Shown piece after piece: positions 19,238 through 28,415 of a stretch of 64,000 bases of DNA. This DNA comes from Streptomyces violaceorubidus. Its GTDB lineage: Bacteria; Actinomycetota; Actinomycetes; Streptomycetales; Streptomycetaceae. The position numbers were made by a program, and so were the translations under genes. The notes beneath the pieces were generated by a model. That model made no database searches. It saw nothing but the letters and a program-made list of their open reading frames with translations, and was not told the DNA's origin. Position 1 is the stretch's first letter; each line of letters opens with the position of its first letter. The stretch lies in NCBI RefSeq assembly GCF_000717995.1, contig NZ_JODM01000022.1:1-64000 (forward strand), written 5' to 3'.

Positions 19238-19873
19238 ATGACGGGCAGCACGATCAAGGACACTCCCGAGGAGTGGGAGATCCGGGGCAGCCAGACCCCC
19301 TTCCGGGGCAAGAAGACCTCGGTCCGCACGGACGACGTGGTGATGCCCGACGGCTCCGTGGTCTCCCGCGACTACCAGGTGCACCCCGGCTCGGTGGCCG
19401 TCCTCGCCCTGGACGGGGAGGGCCGGGTGCTGGTCATCCGGCAGTACCGGCACCCGGTGCGCGAGAAGCTGTGGGAGATCCCGGCCGGCCTGCTCGACGT
19501 CCCCGGTGAGAACCCGCTGCACGCCGCCCAGCGCGAGCTGTACGAGGAGGCGCACGTCAAGGCCGAGGACTGGCGGGTGCTGACCGACGTCTACACCACC
19601 CCCGGCGGCTGCGACGAGGCCGTACGGATCTTCCTCGCCCGGGATCTGTCCGAGGCCGTGGGGGAGCGCTTCGACGTGGAGGACGAGGAGGCCGACATGG
19701 AGCTGGCCCGGGTGCCCGTCGCCGACCTGGTCCGGGGAGTGCTCGCGGGGGAGCTGCACAACAACTGCCTGGTCGTGGGCGTGCTCTCGCTGGTCGCCGC
19801 CGAGCGGGGTGAAGGACTCGACGCGCTCCGTCCGGCCCAGGCGCCGTGGCCGGCCCGTCCGTTCGAGGCCTGA
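19238..19873 (+). CDS. NUDIX hydrolase, ADP-ribose pyrophosphatase type
   Basis: The 211-aa protein starts at ATG 19238. The NUDIX helix reads ENPLHAAQRELYEEAHV (~90-106), with the metal-binding REL-EE core intact; the usual final glycine is histidine, a common variant. Preceding LWEIPAGLLDVPG and following TPGGCDEAVRIFLAR are typical of the ADP-ribose pyrophosphatase subgroup, which clears free ADP-ribose to AMP and ribose 5-phosphate. The same gene follows pyrG in Mycobacterium. Activity is inferred from family. Confidence 0.9.
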   Translation: MTGSTIKDTPEEWEIRGSQTPFRGKKTSVRTDDVVMPDGSVVSRDYQVHPGSVAVLALDGEGRVLVIRQYRHPVREKLWEIPAGLLDVPGENPLHAAQRELYEEAHVKAEDWRVLTDVYTTPGGCDEAVRIFLARDLSEAVGERFDVEDEEADMELARVPVADLVRGVLAGELHNNCLVVGVLSLVAAERGEGLDALRPAQAPWPARPFEA

Positions 19874-20038
19874 GCGCGGCCTCGGAGCCCCCGCCCGGTG
19901 TGACCATCGGCTGATCCGATCGGGGGACGTGCCCGCCGCGCTCCACCGGGAACGTCGCAGAGCGTGAACTAGGCTCTCAAACGCCCGAACCGGGCTTCCG
20001 GCGGGCACCGGCGTGCGGTGGGATCGGGAGTGTGGCCC

Positions 20039-22066
20039 GTGACGGATCAGGCGGTGGACACGGACGGCGCAGGCCTGTCTCAGGACCCTGCTGCGCAGAG
20101 CGCGTTCCTGGGCCGCACCCGGGAGCTGAAGGAGCTGCGCGCCGACATCGAGCGCGCCGGCCTCGACACCCTCTCCGGCCGCAAGGCCCCTCGCGCGCGC
20201 GTGCTGCTCATCGCGGGCCGTCCCGGCTCGGGGCGCACCGCGCTCGCCGAGGAACTGGCCGCGCGGGTCGCGCACGACTACCCGGACGGCGTGCTGCGGG
20301 CCCGGCTGAGCGAGCCGGACGGCACCCGCGTCCCGGTCGAACGCCTCGCCCGGGAGCTGCTCGCCGAGCTGGACCGCACCGAGCCGCCGGGGGCCGACGA
20401 GGACGACCTCACCGAGGCGCTGCGCGCCGCGCTCGCCGACCGCAGGGTGCTGCTCCTGCTCGACGCGGTCGCCGACGCCGAGCAGGTCGACGCGCTGCTG
20501 CCGGACACCCCGGACTGCCTGGCCGTCGCCGTGGCCGAGGGACCGCTGACCGGCATCGCGGACGTCCGCCCGTGCACGCTGGGCGGCCTGGACACCAAGT
20601 CGGCAGTGGAGCTGCTCTCCCGCCACACCGGATCGGTCCGCATCACCGTGGATCCCCGGGCCGCCGAACAGCTGGTCGAGCTGTGCCAGGCCCAGCCCGC
20701 CGCGCTGACCCTGGCCGGCGGCTGGCTCGCGGCCCGTCCCCAGGCGGCCGTCGCCGACCTGGCCAAGCACGTGCACGCGGAGAGCGACGAGGGGAGCGCG
20801 CTCGACCGGGTCTTCCGGCTCGTCTACGCCTCACTGCCCGGCGCCGCCGCCCGCATGCTGCGGCTGCTCTCCCTCGCCCCGGCGGGCCTGGTCGACCCGC
20901 ACACCGCCTCCGCGCTGGCCGGCTGCTCGGTGAGCGGCGCCCGCACCACCCTGGACGACTTCGTCGCCCTCGGACTGCTGCGCGCCGCCGACTCGCCGCT
21001 GCCCGAGTACGAGGTCCCCGGGTGCCTGCACGGCTGGCTGAGCGCCCTCGCCCGCAAGCACGACCGGCCGGCCGAGCTCCAGCTGGCCCGCGCCCGCATG
21101 CTGGAGCGCACCGTGCGGCTGCTCCAGACCTGCCGGGCGGTCACCGAGACCGACAGTCCGCAGGCCCGCGAGAAGCTCCTCGCCACGCCGCGCGACCTGC
21201 GCTTCCCGCACCCCAGGGCCGCCGCCGACTGGCTGCGCGCCCGGCGCCCCGCCCTGCTGGCCGCGGCCCGCCTCGCGGTGGCCGACGGCGAGCTGGACAC
21301 CCTGGCCCGCAGACTGATGTCCCAGCTGGTGCGGGCCATGGTGGCCCACTTCGGGACCCGGGCCGCGGCCCCCGACCTGTACGGGATCCACCGGCTCGTC
21401 CTCGACGTGGCCGAGCGCCGCGCACTGCCCCGGGAGAAGGCGGCGGCCCTGCTGAACCTGGCCGACCTGGACGCCCGCACCGGCCGCACCCCCGAGGCGC
21501 TGGTGCGCTACCGGGCCGCGCTGGACGCCGGACGCGAGGCGAACGACCCGTACGCGACCGGCCGCGCGATGGAATCCGTCGGCGGCGCCCACCTGGAGCT
21601 GGGGGACTACGACCGCGCCGCCGACTGGTTCGGCCGGGCCCTGGCCCAGCACCTCGCCCGGGACGAGCGCGCCGACGCCGCCCGGCTCTACGGCCGGGTC
21701 GCCACCGCCCACACCTACGCCGGACGCTACGGCGAGGCGGTGCGTTCCTGGCGGGCGGCGATCGCCGGGTACCGCAAGAGCGGCGACGTGGGCGCGCACG
21801 CGCGTGCGCTGTCCGAGCTGGCCCGGGTCCAGGAGTACGCCGGGCGCCCCGAGGAGTCGCTGCGCACCTGCCAGGAGGCCGTCGACCGGGCCCGCCGGGC
21901 CGAGGACGTACGGCTCCAGGCCGCGCTGCACCTGCGGCTCGCCGACACGCTGGACCGGCTCGGCGACCCCACCGCGGCGGGCCTGGAGCGGAGCGCGGCC
22001 GAACGGATGTTGAGGGAAGAACCGGCGGACGCCTGCGAAATCCGCAGCACATCGTCTGAAGATTAA
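20039..22066 (+). CDS. NB-ARC/AAA-like ATPase with C-terminal TPRs
   Basis: The 675-aa protein starts at GTG 20039 with GGGAG eight bases upstream. A P-loop (LIAGRPGSGRTALAEELAAR, ~54-73) opens a STAND-type NTPase domain; VLLLLDAVADAEQV supplies Walker B. The middle region resembles the winged-helix part of NB-ARC proteins (RMLRLLSLAPAGLVDPHTAS). Residues ~440-650 are TPRs (AMESVGGAHLELGDYDRAAD). There is no DNA-binding domain, unlike AfsR or SARP regulators. Such proteins are signalling scaffolds; the partner is unknown. It ends 141 bp before ald on the same strand. Confidence 0.82.
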   Translation: MTDQAVDTDGAGLSQDPAAQSAFLGRTRELKELRADIERAGLDTLSGRKAPRARVLLIAGRPGSGRTALAEELAARVAHDYPDGVLRARLSEPDGTRVPVERLARELLAELDRTEPPGADEDDLTEALRAALADRRVLLLLDAVADAEQVDALLPDTPDCLAVAVAEGPLTGIADVRPCTLGGLDTKSAVELLSRHTGSVRITVDPRAAEQLVELCQAQPAALTLAGGWLAARPQAAVADLAKHVHAESDEGSALDRVFRLVYASLPGAAARMLRLLSLAPAGLVDPHTASALAGCSVSGARTTLDDFVALGLLRAADSPLPEYEVPGCLHGWLSALARKHDRPAELQLARARMLERTVRLLQTCRAVTETDSPQAREKLLATPRDLRFPHPRAAADWLRARRPALLAAARLAVADGELDTLARRLMSQLVRAMVAHFGTRAAAPDLYGIHRLVLDVAERRALPREKAAALLNLADLDARTGRTPEALVRYRAALDAGREANDPYATGRAMESVGGAHLELGDYDRAADWFGRALAQHLARDERADAARLYGRVATAHTYAGRYGEAVRSWRAAIAGYRKSGDVGAHARALSELARVQEYAGRPEESLRTCQEAVDRARRAEDVRLQAALHLRLADTLDRLGDPTAAGLERSAAERMLREEPADACEIRSTSSED

Positions 22067-22207
22067 TGCTTTGAAAGGCTAGACAGAGGGAACACCTTCA
22101 TTAAACTGGCTCTGCCGCACGTTCTCTGCGGTCTCTCCCGGTGTGCCCGCGCTTGAGCGGGTATGCCTTGTAATAGCCCATTCTCTGAGCCAAGGACCGT
22201 GATCCAC

Positions 22208-23323
22208 GTGAAGGTCGGCATCCCCCGCGAGGTCAAGAACAACGAGTTCCGGGTGGCCATCACCCCCGCCGGCGTGCACGAGCTGGTGCGCCACGGTCAC
22301 CAGGTCGTCGTCGAGCGCGGCGCCGGCGTCGGCTCCTCGATCCCCGACGAGGAGTACGCCGCGGCCGGCGCGCGGATACTCGACACCGCCGACGAGGTGT
22401 GGGCCACCGCCGACCTCCTCCTGAAGGTCAAGGAGCCGATCGCGGAGGAGTACCACCGCCTGCGCAAGGACCAGACGCTCTTCACCTACCTGCACCTGGC
22501 CGCCTCCAAGGAGTGCACGGACGCGCTCGTCGAGTCCGGCACCACCGCCATCGCCTACGAGACGGTCGAGCTGCCCGGCCGCGCGCTGCCGCTGCTGGCT
22601 CCGATGTCCGAGGTCGCGGGCCGGATCGCCCCGCAGGTCGGCGCTTACCACCTGATGGCCCCCAACGGCGGGCGCGGCGTGCTGCCCGGCGGCGTGCCCG
22701 GCGTGACCCCCGCCAAGGCCGTCGTCATCGGCGGCGGCGTCTCCGGCTGGAACGCCACCCAGATCGCCGTCGGCATGGGCTTCGACGTGACCCTGCTCGA
22801 CCGCGACATCAACAAGCTGCGCGAGGCCGACAAGATCTTCGGCACCAAGGTCAAGGCCGTCATGTCCAACTCCTTCGAGCTGGAGAAGGCGGTCCTCGAC
22901 GCCGACCTGGTCATCGGTGCGGTGCTGATCCCGGGCGCCAAGGCCCCGAAGCTGGTCACCAACGAGCTGGTCTCCCGCATGAAGTCGGGCAGTGTCCTTG
23001 TCGACATCGCGATCGACCAGGGCGGCTGCTTCGAGGACTCGCACCCCACCACGCACGCCGAGCCGACCTTCAAGGTCCACAACTCGGTCTTCTACTGCGT
23101 GGCCAACATGCCGGGCGCGGTGCCCAACACCTCCACCAACGCGCTCACCAACGCCACGCTGCCCTACATCGTCGAGCTGGCCGACCGCGGCTGGGTCGAG
23201 GCGCTGCGCCGCGACCCCGCGCTGGCCAAGGGCCTCAACACCCACGACGGCAAGGTGGTTTACCGCGAGGTCGCCGAGGCGCACGGCCTGGAGTACGTCG
23301 ACCCGGCGACCCTGCTCGCCTAA
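22208..23323 (+). CDS. ald: Alanine dehydrogenase
   Basis: This 371-aa enzyme, the usual family length, catalyses NAD-dependent reversible deamination of L-alanine to pyruvate. GTG 22208 gives the family N-terminus VKVGIPREVKNNEFRVAITP and lies 11 bases after AAGGA. The substrate lysine region LLKVKEP, the EVAGRIAPQVGAYHL segment and the NAD-binding loop VVIGGGVSGWNAT are present. A small GC hairpin (22146-22162) lies in the leader. A perfect terminator follows at 23375-23409, so the gene is probably monocistronic. Confidence 0.96.
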   Translation: MKVGIPREVKNNEFRVAITPAGVHELVRHGHQVVVERGAGVGSSIPDEEYAAAGARILDTADEVWATADLLLKVKEPIAEEYHRLRKDQTLFTYLHLAASKECTDALVESGTTAIAYETVELPGRALPLLAPMSEVAGRIAPQVGAYHLMAPNGGRGVLPGGVPGVTPAKAVVIGGGVSGWNATQIAVGMGFDVTLLDRDINKLREADKIFGTKVKAVMSNSFELEKAVLDADLVIGAVLIPGAKAPKLVTNELVSRMKSGSVLVDIAIDQGGCFEDSHPTTHAEPTFKVHNSVFYCVANMPGAVPNTSTNALTNATLPYIVELADRGWVEALRRDPALAKGLNTHDGKVVYREVAEAHGLEYVDPATLLA

Positions 23324-23374
23324 GTCGGCAAACGGCAAAGGCGATACGTCAACAGCCGTCGTCAACCCCGCACG

Positions 23375-23409
23375 CCCGGCCGGACCTTGCCCGACAAGGT
23401 CCGGCCGGG
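23375..23409 (+). terminator. Terminator downstream of ald
   Basis: A perfect 15-bp stem (23375-23389 with 23395-23409) encloses a 5-nt loop, 51 bp after the ald stop. There is no T-run, as is usual for Streptomyces hairpin terminators. Confidence 0.85.
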
Positions 23410-23566
23410 TGTGTGTATGGTCACTTTGCGATTCTCTGTCAACTCGCCTCGAACGTAACGCTTCAACCGATTCGCGCACCGGTGAAACCTGCTGTGCGAC
23501 GGCCGTACGCCCTTGACAGAGGGATGTTTCATTGCCGACACATCGGGCCGGGTCCGGCGGATTGTG

Positions 23567-23596
23567 TTGCTGCGGACGGCCGACACGCCATAGAGT
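23567..23596 (+). promoter_or_regulatory. Probable vegetative promoter of the parA-like operon
   Basis: TTGCTG (23567-23572) and TAGAGT (23591-23596) are spaced 18 bp, close to the HrdB consensus, giving a leader of about 65 nt before the strong ribosome site. A second -35-like TTGACA occurs at 23513 without a good -10. Confidence 0.55.
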
Positions 23597-23668
23597 CGCC
23601 GAACGTCGGCATGGTGCCACGCTGACCTGTCTAGAAGTTCCCTGGTCACCAAGGAGGTAAGACGACTT

Positions 23669-24841
23669 GTGAATGAGTCGACATTTACTCCCGGGGGTGG
23701 TCAACCAGGAATGCCGGCACGGACCCACGGTCCCGGGCGCCTCGAGGCCGTCGGCTCCGTAGCTGTACGCACCTCCGCAGCCGACCACCACAGTCCGCAG
23801 GCAACTCGGACAGCACACATGAGTATGGATGGCCAACACGTGAACGCCATGGCCGGCGACGGAAGTGGCGCGCCACGCAACCACTTCGCCGACTACGACG
23901 AACTGCCCGAGGGGCACTTCTACGACCCGGACGCGGAGTACGAGCCGGATCCCGAGTACGCCGCCACGCTCGCGCCCGACGCGGCCCGACAGCGCCGTGA
24001 GCGCATCGGTCCGACCGGGCGCCCGCTGCCGTACTTCCCGATCCCGGGTCCGCTGACCGAGCACGGCCCCGCCAAGATCATCGCGATGTGCAACCAGAAG
24101 GGCGGCGTGGGCAAGACCACGTCGACCATCAACCTGGGTGCCGCGCTCGCCGAGTACGGGCGCCGGGTGCTGCTCGTCGACTTCGACCCGCAGGGCGCGC
24201 TGTCGGTCGGACTCGGCGTCAACCCGATGGAGCTCGACCTCACCGTCTACAACCTGCTCATGGAGCGGGGCATGGCGGCCGACGAGGTGCTGCTGAAGAC
24301 CGCGGTCCCCAACATGGACCTGCTGCCCAGCAACATCGACCTGTCGGCGGCCGAGGTGCAGCTGGTGAGCGAGGTGGCGCGCGAGTCGACGCTGCAGCGG
24401 GCGCTCAAGCCGCTGATGGACGACTACGACTACATCGTGATCGACTGCCAGCCCTCGCTCGGCCTGCTCACGGTCAACGCGCTCACCGCCGCGCACAAGG
24501 TGATCGTGCCGTTGGAGTGCGAGTTCTTCGCGCTGCGCGGTGTGGCCCTGCTGACCGAGACGATCGAGAAGGTCCAGGAGCGGCTCAACCCCGACCTGGA
24601 GCTCGACGGCATCCTCGCCACGATGTACGACTCGCGCACGGTGCACAGCCGTGAGGTGCTCGCACGGGTCGTCGAGGCGTTCGACGACCACGTCTACCAC
24701 ACGGTCATCGGGCGCACGGTCCGCTTCCCGGAGACCACGGTCGCCGGTGAGCCGATCACCACGTACGCGTCCAACTCCGTCGGTGCCGCCGCCTACCGCC
24801 AGCTCGCCAGGGAGGTGCTCGCCCGGTGTCACGCCGAGTGA
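23669..24841 (+). CDS. ParA/Soj-family ATPase linked to scpAB
   Basis: The 390-aa protein starts at GTG 23669, ten bases after a full AAGGAGGT site (23651-23658). Residues 1-130 are a disordered, strain-variable extension. The deviant Walker A of ParA follows (CNQKGGVGKTTSTINLG, ~140-156) with Walker A' VDFDPQGALSVGLG and VIDCQPSLGLLTVNAL. It is the orthologue of the mycobacterial ParA-like gene beside scpA, distinct from the oriC ParA. A role in chromosome organisation with condensin is inferred. The next gene overlaps its end by 16 bases and encodes a possible DNA-binding partner. Confidence 0.9.
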   Translation: MNESTFTPGGGQPGMPARTHGPGRLEAVGSVAVRTSAADHHSPQATRTAHMSMDGQHVNAMAGDGSGAPRNHFADYDELPEGHFYDPDAEYEPDPEYAATLAPDAARQRRERIGPTGRPLPYFPIPGPLTEHGPAKIIAMCNQKGGVGKTTSTINLGAALAEYGRRVLLVDFDPQGALSVGLGVNPMELDLTVYNLLMERGMAADEVLLKTAVPNMDLLPSNIDLSAAEVQLVSEVARESTLQRALKPLMDDYDYIVIDCQPSLGLLTVNALTAAHKVIVPLECEFFALRGVALLTETIEKVQERLNPDLELDGILATMYDSRTVHSREVLARVVEAFDDHVYHTVIGRTVRFPETTVAGEPITTYASNSVGAAAYRQLAREVLARCHAE

Positions 24842-25395
24842 GTCTGCCGGGGGCCGACGAACTCTTCCGTACGACAGGGGGAACGGCGCTCCAGGCGTCC
24901 ACCCCGCGGCGACCGGCGGGCGGCGAGGCCCGGGTGCCGGCCCCGGCGGGGGAGAGCGACCAGGCCGCCGCCGAGGACGCGCCGCAGTCGGTGCCCGCGC
25001 AGGGCGGGGACGGCGAGGGCGCCGAGCACGCCGCGGCGGACGCGGAGCCGGGCTCGGCGGGCGAGCCGCACACGCGGGGCACGGAGCGCTCCGCACGGGC
25101 CTCCGGGCCCGGTACGGGCGCGCAGGAAGGTTCTGCCGCCGACCGGCCCCGCAAGCGCGGCAGGGCCGCCGCACGGCGCCCCAGCGGGCGTGAGCGCCAC
25201 GACGAGAAGATCACCGTGTACGTCTCCGCCGAGGAGCTGATGGACCTGGAGCACGCCCGCCTGGTGCTCCGGGGCGAGCACGGCCTGGCCGTGGACCGCG
25301 GCCGTATCGTCCGCGAGGCCGTGGCCGTGGTCCTGGCCGACCTGGAGACCCGCGGGGACGCCAGCATCCTCGTACGACGGCTGCGCGGACGGTAG
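24826..25395 (+). CDS. Hypothetical protein with ribbon-helix-helix-like C-terminus
   Basis: The 189-aa product starts at GTG 24826, ten bases after GGAGG at 24811-24815, inside the parA-like gene. Residues 1-125 are Ala/Gly/Glu-rich and disordered. The last 65 form a short strand plus two helices (DEKITVYVSAEELMDLEHAR, then DRGRIVREAVAVVLADLE), which looks like the ribbon-helix-helix fold of CopG/ParG proteins. The basic stretch RPRKRGRAAARRPSGRER precedes it. Coupling to a ParA ATPase suggests it acts as the DNA-binding partner. That is inference from fold-like pattern and context; no family name is certain. Confidence 0.75.
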   Translation: MSRRVSLPGADELFRTTGGTALQASTPRRPAGGEARVPAPAGESDQAAAEDAPQSVPAQGGDGEGAEHAAADAEPGSAGEPHTRGTERSARASGPGTGAQEGSAADRPRKRGRAAARRPSGRERHDEKITVYVSAEELMDLEHARLVLRGEHGLAVDRGRIVREAVAVVLADLETRGDASILVRRLRGR

Positions 25396-25413
25396 CGGTA
25401 GCCTGCGGGGGCC

Positions 25414-26592
25414 ATGACCTCGAACGACGCCCCCCACCCCGGCCGCGGCCCGCGCGCCGCCCACCGGCGTGCGCTGGGCAGGGGCCCGCAGGGGTCGGCG
25501 GCCGCGGTGGAGCCCGCGGAGCCCGCCCCCGCCCCGGCCGAGGGGCCCGGAGACCCGGAGCGGGTCCCGGAGACGGCACGACCGGACGAGGACGGACGGG
25601 ACCGGGAGGCCGCCGCGCGGACCGAGTCGAGGTCGCGGGCGGGCGCCGCGCCTCGCAGCGTCATCGTCCCGGAGCCGCCCCCCGTGCCCGCCCAGGCCCC
25701 CGGGGAAGCCGACCGGGTTCGCGGGGAGGACCCCGAGGGAGCGTCCCAGGAGCCCTCCGGGGAGGCTCCCGACGCGGCGGACGACGGTGTCTTCAAGGTG
25801 CGGCTCGCCAACTTCGAGGGGCCGTTCGACCTGCTGCTCCAGCTGATCTCCAAGCACAAGATGGATGTCACCGAGGTCGCGCTGTCGAAGGTGACCGACG
25901 AGTTCATGGCGCACATCCGGGCCATGGGGCCGGACTGGGACCTCGACCAGACCACCGAGTTCCTGGTGGTCGCGGCCACCCTGCTCGACCTGAAGGCGGC
26001 CCGGCTGCTGCCCGCCGCCGAGGTCGAGGACGAGGCGGACCTCGCCCTGCTCGAAGCCCGCGACCTGCTCTTCGCCCGCCTGCTCCAGTACCGCGCGTAC
26101 AAGCGGATCGCGGAGATCTTCAACGAGCGGCTGGAGGGCGAGGCCCGCCGCCACCCCCGGACCGTCGGCCTGGAGCCGCACCACGCCGAGCTGCTGCCCG
26201 AGGTCGTCATCAGCATCGGCCCCGAGGGCTTCGCCAAGCTCGCCGTGAAGGCGATGCAGCCGAGGCCCAGGCCGCAGGTGTACGTCGAGCACATCCACGC
26301 GCCCCTGGTCAGCGTGCAGGAGCAGGCCGGGATCGTCGTCGCCCGCCTGAGAGAACTGGGCGAGGCCAGCTTCCGCGTACTGGTCCAGGACACCGAGGAC
26401 ACCCTGACCGTCGTCGCCCGCTTCCTGGCCCTGCTGGAGCTGTACCGGGAGAAGGCCGTCGAGCTGGACCAGGAGAGGGCCCTCGGCGACCTGCTGGTGC
26501 GCTGGACCGGCGGTGACGGTGCGGCGCAGCCGGTGGTGACCGACGAGTTCGACCGGCCGCCCGAGGCCCCGAAGGAGGAGCAGAAGGCGTGA
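25414..26592 (+). CDS. scpA: Segregation and condensation protein A
   Basis: ScpA is the kleisin that bridges the SMC heads of bacterial condensin. The 392-aa protein has an unusually long disordered Pro/Glu/Arg-rich N-terminus (1-125). The conserved part begins FKVRLANFEGPFDLLLQLI; the SMC-neck-binding helices include TTEFLVVAATLLDLKAARLL, and the C-terminal winged helix includes FLALLELYREKAVELDQ. TAGCCT at 25399-25404 lies nine bases before the ATG, so a leaderless internal promoter is possible. The gene overlaps scpB by four bases. Confidence 0.94.
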   Translation: MTSNDAPHPGRGPRAAHRRALGRGPQGSAAAVEPAEPAPAPAEGPGDPERVPETARPDEDGRDREAAARTESRSRAGAAPRSVIVPEPPPVPAQAPGEADRVRGEDPEGASQEPSGEAPDAADDGVFKVRLANFEGPFDLLLQLISKHKMDVTEVALSKVTDEFMAHIRAMGPDWDLDQTTEFLVVAATLLDLKAARLLPAAEVEDEADLALLEARDLLFARLLQYRAYKRIAEIFNERLEGEARRHPRTVGLEPHHAELLPEVVISIGPEGFAKLAVKAMQPRPRPQVYVEHIHAPLVSVQEQAGIVVARLRELGEASFRVLVQDTEDTLTVVARFLALLELYREKAVELDQERALGDLLVRWTGGDGAAQPVVTDEFDRPPEAPKEEQKA

Positions 26593-27260
26593 GAGAGAAG
26601 ACCACCGAGGTCGAAGCGAGCACCGGGGCTCCCGACGGGCCCGACGGCGTGGCCGGACTCGACCTCAAGCCCGCCCTCGAAGCCGTCCTCATGGTCGTCG
26701 ACGAGCCCGCGACCGAGGAGCGGCTGGCGAAGATACTGCAACGGCCCCGGCGACGGATCGCGGACGCTCTGCGCGAGCTGGCCGACGAGTACGCCGTCCA
26801 GGGCCGCGGCTTCGAGCTGCGGCTGGTCGCCGGGGGCTGGCGCTTCTACAGCCGGCCCGAGTACGCCGCGGCCGTCGAGGGCTTCGTCCTGGACGGCCAG
26901 CACGCCCGGCTCACCCAGGCCGCCCTGGAGACCCTCGCGGTCGTCGCCTACCGCCAGCCGGTCAGCCGCAGCCGGGTCTCCGCGGTGCGCGGCGTGAACT
27001 GCGACGGCGTGATGCGCACCCTCCTCCAGCGGGGGCTGGTCGAGGAGTCGGGCACGGAACCCGAAACAGGTGCGATCCTGTACGTGACGACGAACTACTT
27101 CCTGGAGCGAATGGGCCTGCGCGGCCTGGACGAGCTCCCGGAGCTCGCGCCCTTCCTCCCGGAGGCGGAGGCGATCGAGGCCGAGACGCTGGAAGCGGTC
27201 CCGTCGTTCGATCCGGACGCCCCGGATTCCGAGGGCGCACACGACAAGACGGAATTTTGA
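26589..27260 (+). CDS. scpB: Segregation and condensation protein B
   Basis: The 223-aa ScpB is the winged-helix (kite) subunit of condensin. GTG 26589 overlaps the scpA stop (GTGA) and follows AAGGAGGAG at 26574-26582. The family signatures LKPALEAVLMVVDEPATEERLA, FELRLVAGGWRFYSRPEY and LTQAALETLAVVAYRQPVSR are present, with VRGVNCDGVMRTLLQRGLVEE in the second winged helix. ScpB dimers bind ScpA. The stop overlaps the rluB start (TGATG), so scpA, scpB and rluB are translationally linked. Confidence 0.94.
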   Translation: MREKTTEVEASTGAPDGPDGVAGLDLKPALEAVLMVVDEPATEERLAKILQRPRRRIADALRELADEYAVQGRGFELRLVAGGWRFYSRPEYAAAVEGFVLDGQHARLTQAALETLAVVAYRQPVSRSRVSAVRGVNCDGVMRTLLQRGLVEESGTEPETGAILYVTTNYFLERMGLRGLDELPELAPFLPEAEAIEAETLEAVPSFDPDAPDSEGAHDKTEF

Positions 27261-28375
27261 TGCGAAGCAGCAGCGGCAGGAACAGCAGCGGAAACAACGG
27301 CGGGAGCCGTGGTGGCAACAGCGGCGGCCGCGGCGGGAGTGGCGGTGGCCGCGGCAACTACCGCGGCGCCGGCAACGACCGCGACGACAAGCAGGGCGGC
27401 CGTCCCAAGAAGCCGCGCCCGGAGGAGCGGCGTTACGACGTGGGCCCCGGCGCCACCAAGGACGGCCCGAAGTCGGGCCGCGGCCCCTCGGCCCGCGGTG
27501 GTGCCAAGGGCGGCCCGAAGCGGCCCCAGCAGCGCGGCCGCAGCGCCCCGGCCACGTCCCGCGAGTACGAGACGCGGGCCGAGGAGCGCAACCGCGAGCG
27601 GTACGCGGGCAAGAAGGAGGCCAAGCTGCCCAAGACCTTCCCGGGCGCCGAGCAGGAGGGCGAGCGCCTGCAGAAGGTCCTCGCGCGCGCGGGCTACGGC
27701 TCCCGGCGCGCCTGCGAGGAGCTGATCGAGCAGGCCAGGGTCGAGATCAACGGCGAGATCGTGCTGGAGCAGGGCCGCCGCGTCGACCCGGAGAAGGACG
27801 AGGTCAAGGTCGACGGCCTGACCGTCGCCACGCAGTCGTACCAGTTCTTCTCGCTCAACAAGCCCGCCGGTGTCGTCTCCACCATGGAGGACCCGGAGGG
27901 CCGCCAGTGCCTCGGTGACTACGTCACCAACCGCGATACCCGCCTCTTCCACGTGGGCCGGCTCGACACCGAGACCGAGGGCGTCATCCTGCTCACCAAC
28001 CACGGCGAGCTGGCCCACCGGCTGACCCACCCCAGGTACGGCGTGAAGAAGACCTATCTCGCGCACATCGTGGGCCCGATCCCGCGCGACCTCGGCAAGC
28101 GCCTCAAGGACGGCATCCAGCTGGAGGACGGGTACGCGCGCGCGGACCATTTCCGGGTCGTCGAGCAGACCGGCAAGAACTACCTGGTCGAGGTGACCCT
28201 GCACGAGGGCCGCAAGCACATCGTGCGCCGGATGCTGGCGGAGGCGGGCTTCCCCGTCGACAAGCTGGTGCGCACCGCCTTCGGTCCGATCACGCTGGGC
28301 GACCAGAAGTCGGGCTGGCTGCGCCGCCTGTCCAACACGGAGGTCGGGATGCTGATGCAGGAGGTCGAGCTCTAG
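27260..28375 (+). CDS. rluB: rRNA pseudouridine synthase (RsuA/RluB family)
   Basis: This 371-aa enzyme has an extended basic Ser/Gly/Asn/Arg-rich tail (residues 1-115), then an S4 domain (LQKVLARAGYGSRRACEELI, ~135), then the catalytic domain with the active aspartate in GRLDTETEGVILLTN (~232) and KKTYLAHI, HEGRKHIVRRML. It isomerises uridine in the large-subunit rRNA decoding or peptidyl-transferase region in relatives; RluB versus RsuA cannot be settled from sequence. ATG 27260 overlaps the scpB stop; TTG 27257 is an adjacent alternative. Position after scpB is conserved in many bacteria. Confidence 0.93.
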   Translation: MRSSSGRNSSGNNGGSRGGNSGGRGGSGGGRGNYRGAGNDRDDKQGGRPKKPRPEERRYDVGPGATKDGPKSGRGPSARGGAKGGPKRPQQRGRSAPATSREYETRAEERNRERYAGKKEAKLPKTFPGAEQEGERLQKVLARAGYGSRRACEELIEQARVEINGEIVLEQGRRVDPEKDEVKVDGLTVATQSYQFFSLNKPAGVVSTMEDPEGRQCLGDYVTNRDTRLFHVGRLDTETEGVILLTNHGELAHRLTHPRYGVKKTYLAHIVGPIPRDLGKRLKDGIQLEDGYARADHFRVVEQTGKNYLVEVTLHEGRKHIVRRMLAEAGFPVDKLVRTAFGPITLGDQKSGWLRRLSNTEVGMLMQEVEL

Positions 28376-28386
28376 GCCTCCGAGGG

Positions 28387-28415
28387 TTGTTCCGAGCGCC
28401 CGCCGTCTTTATAGT
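28387..28415 (+). promoter_or_regulatory. Promoter of the nrtR-like operon
   Basis: TTGTTC (28387-28392) and TATAGT (28410-28415) are spaced exactly 17 bp, the best vegetative promoter match in the window. Transcription would begin near 28422, inside the palindrome that overlaps the -10, with AAGGGGGTG (28429-28437) as ribosome site. Confidence 0.78.
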
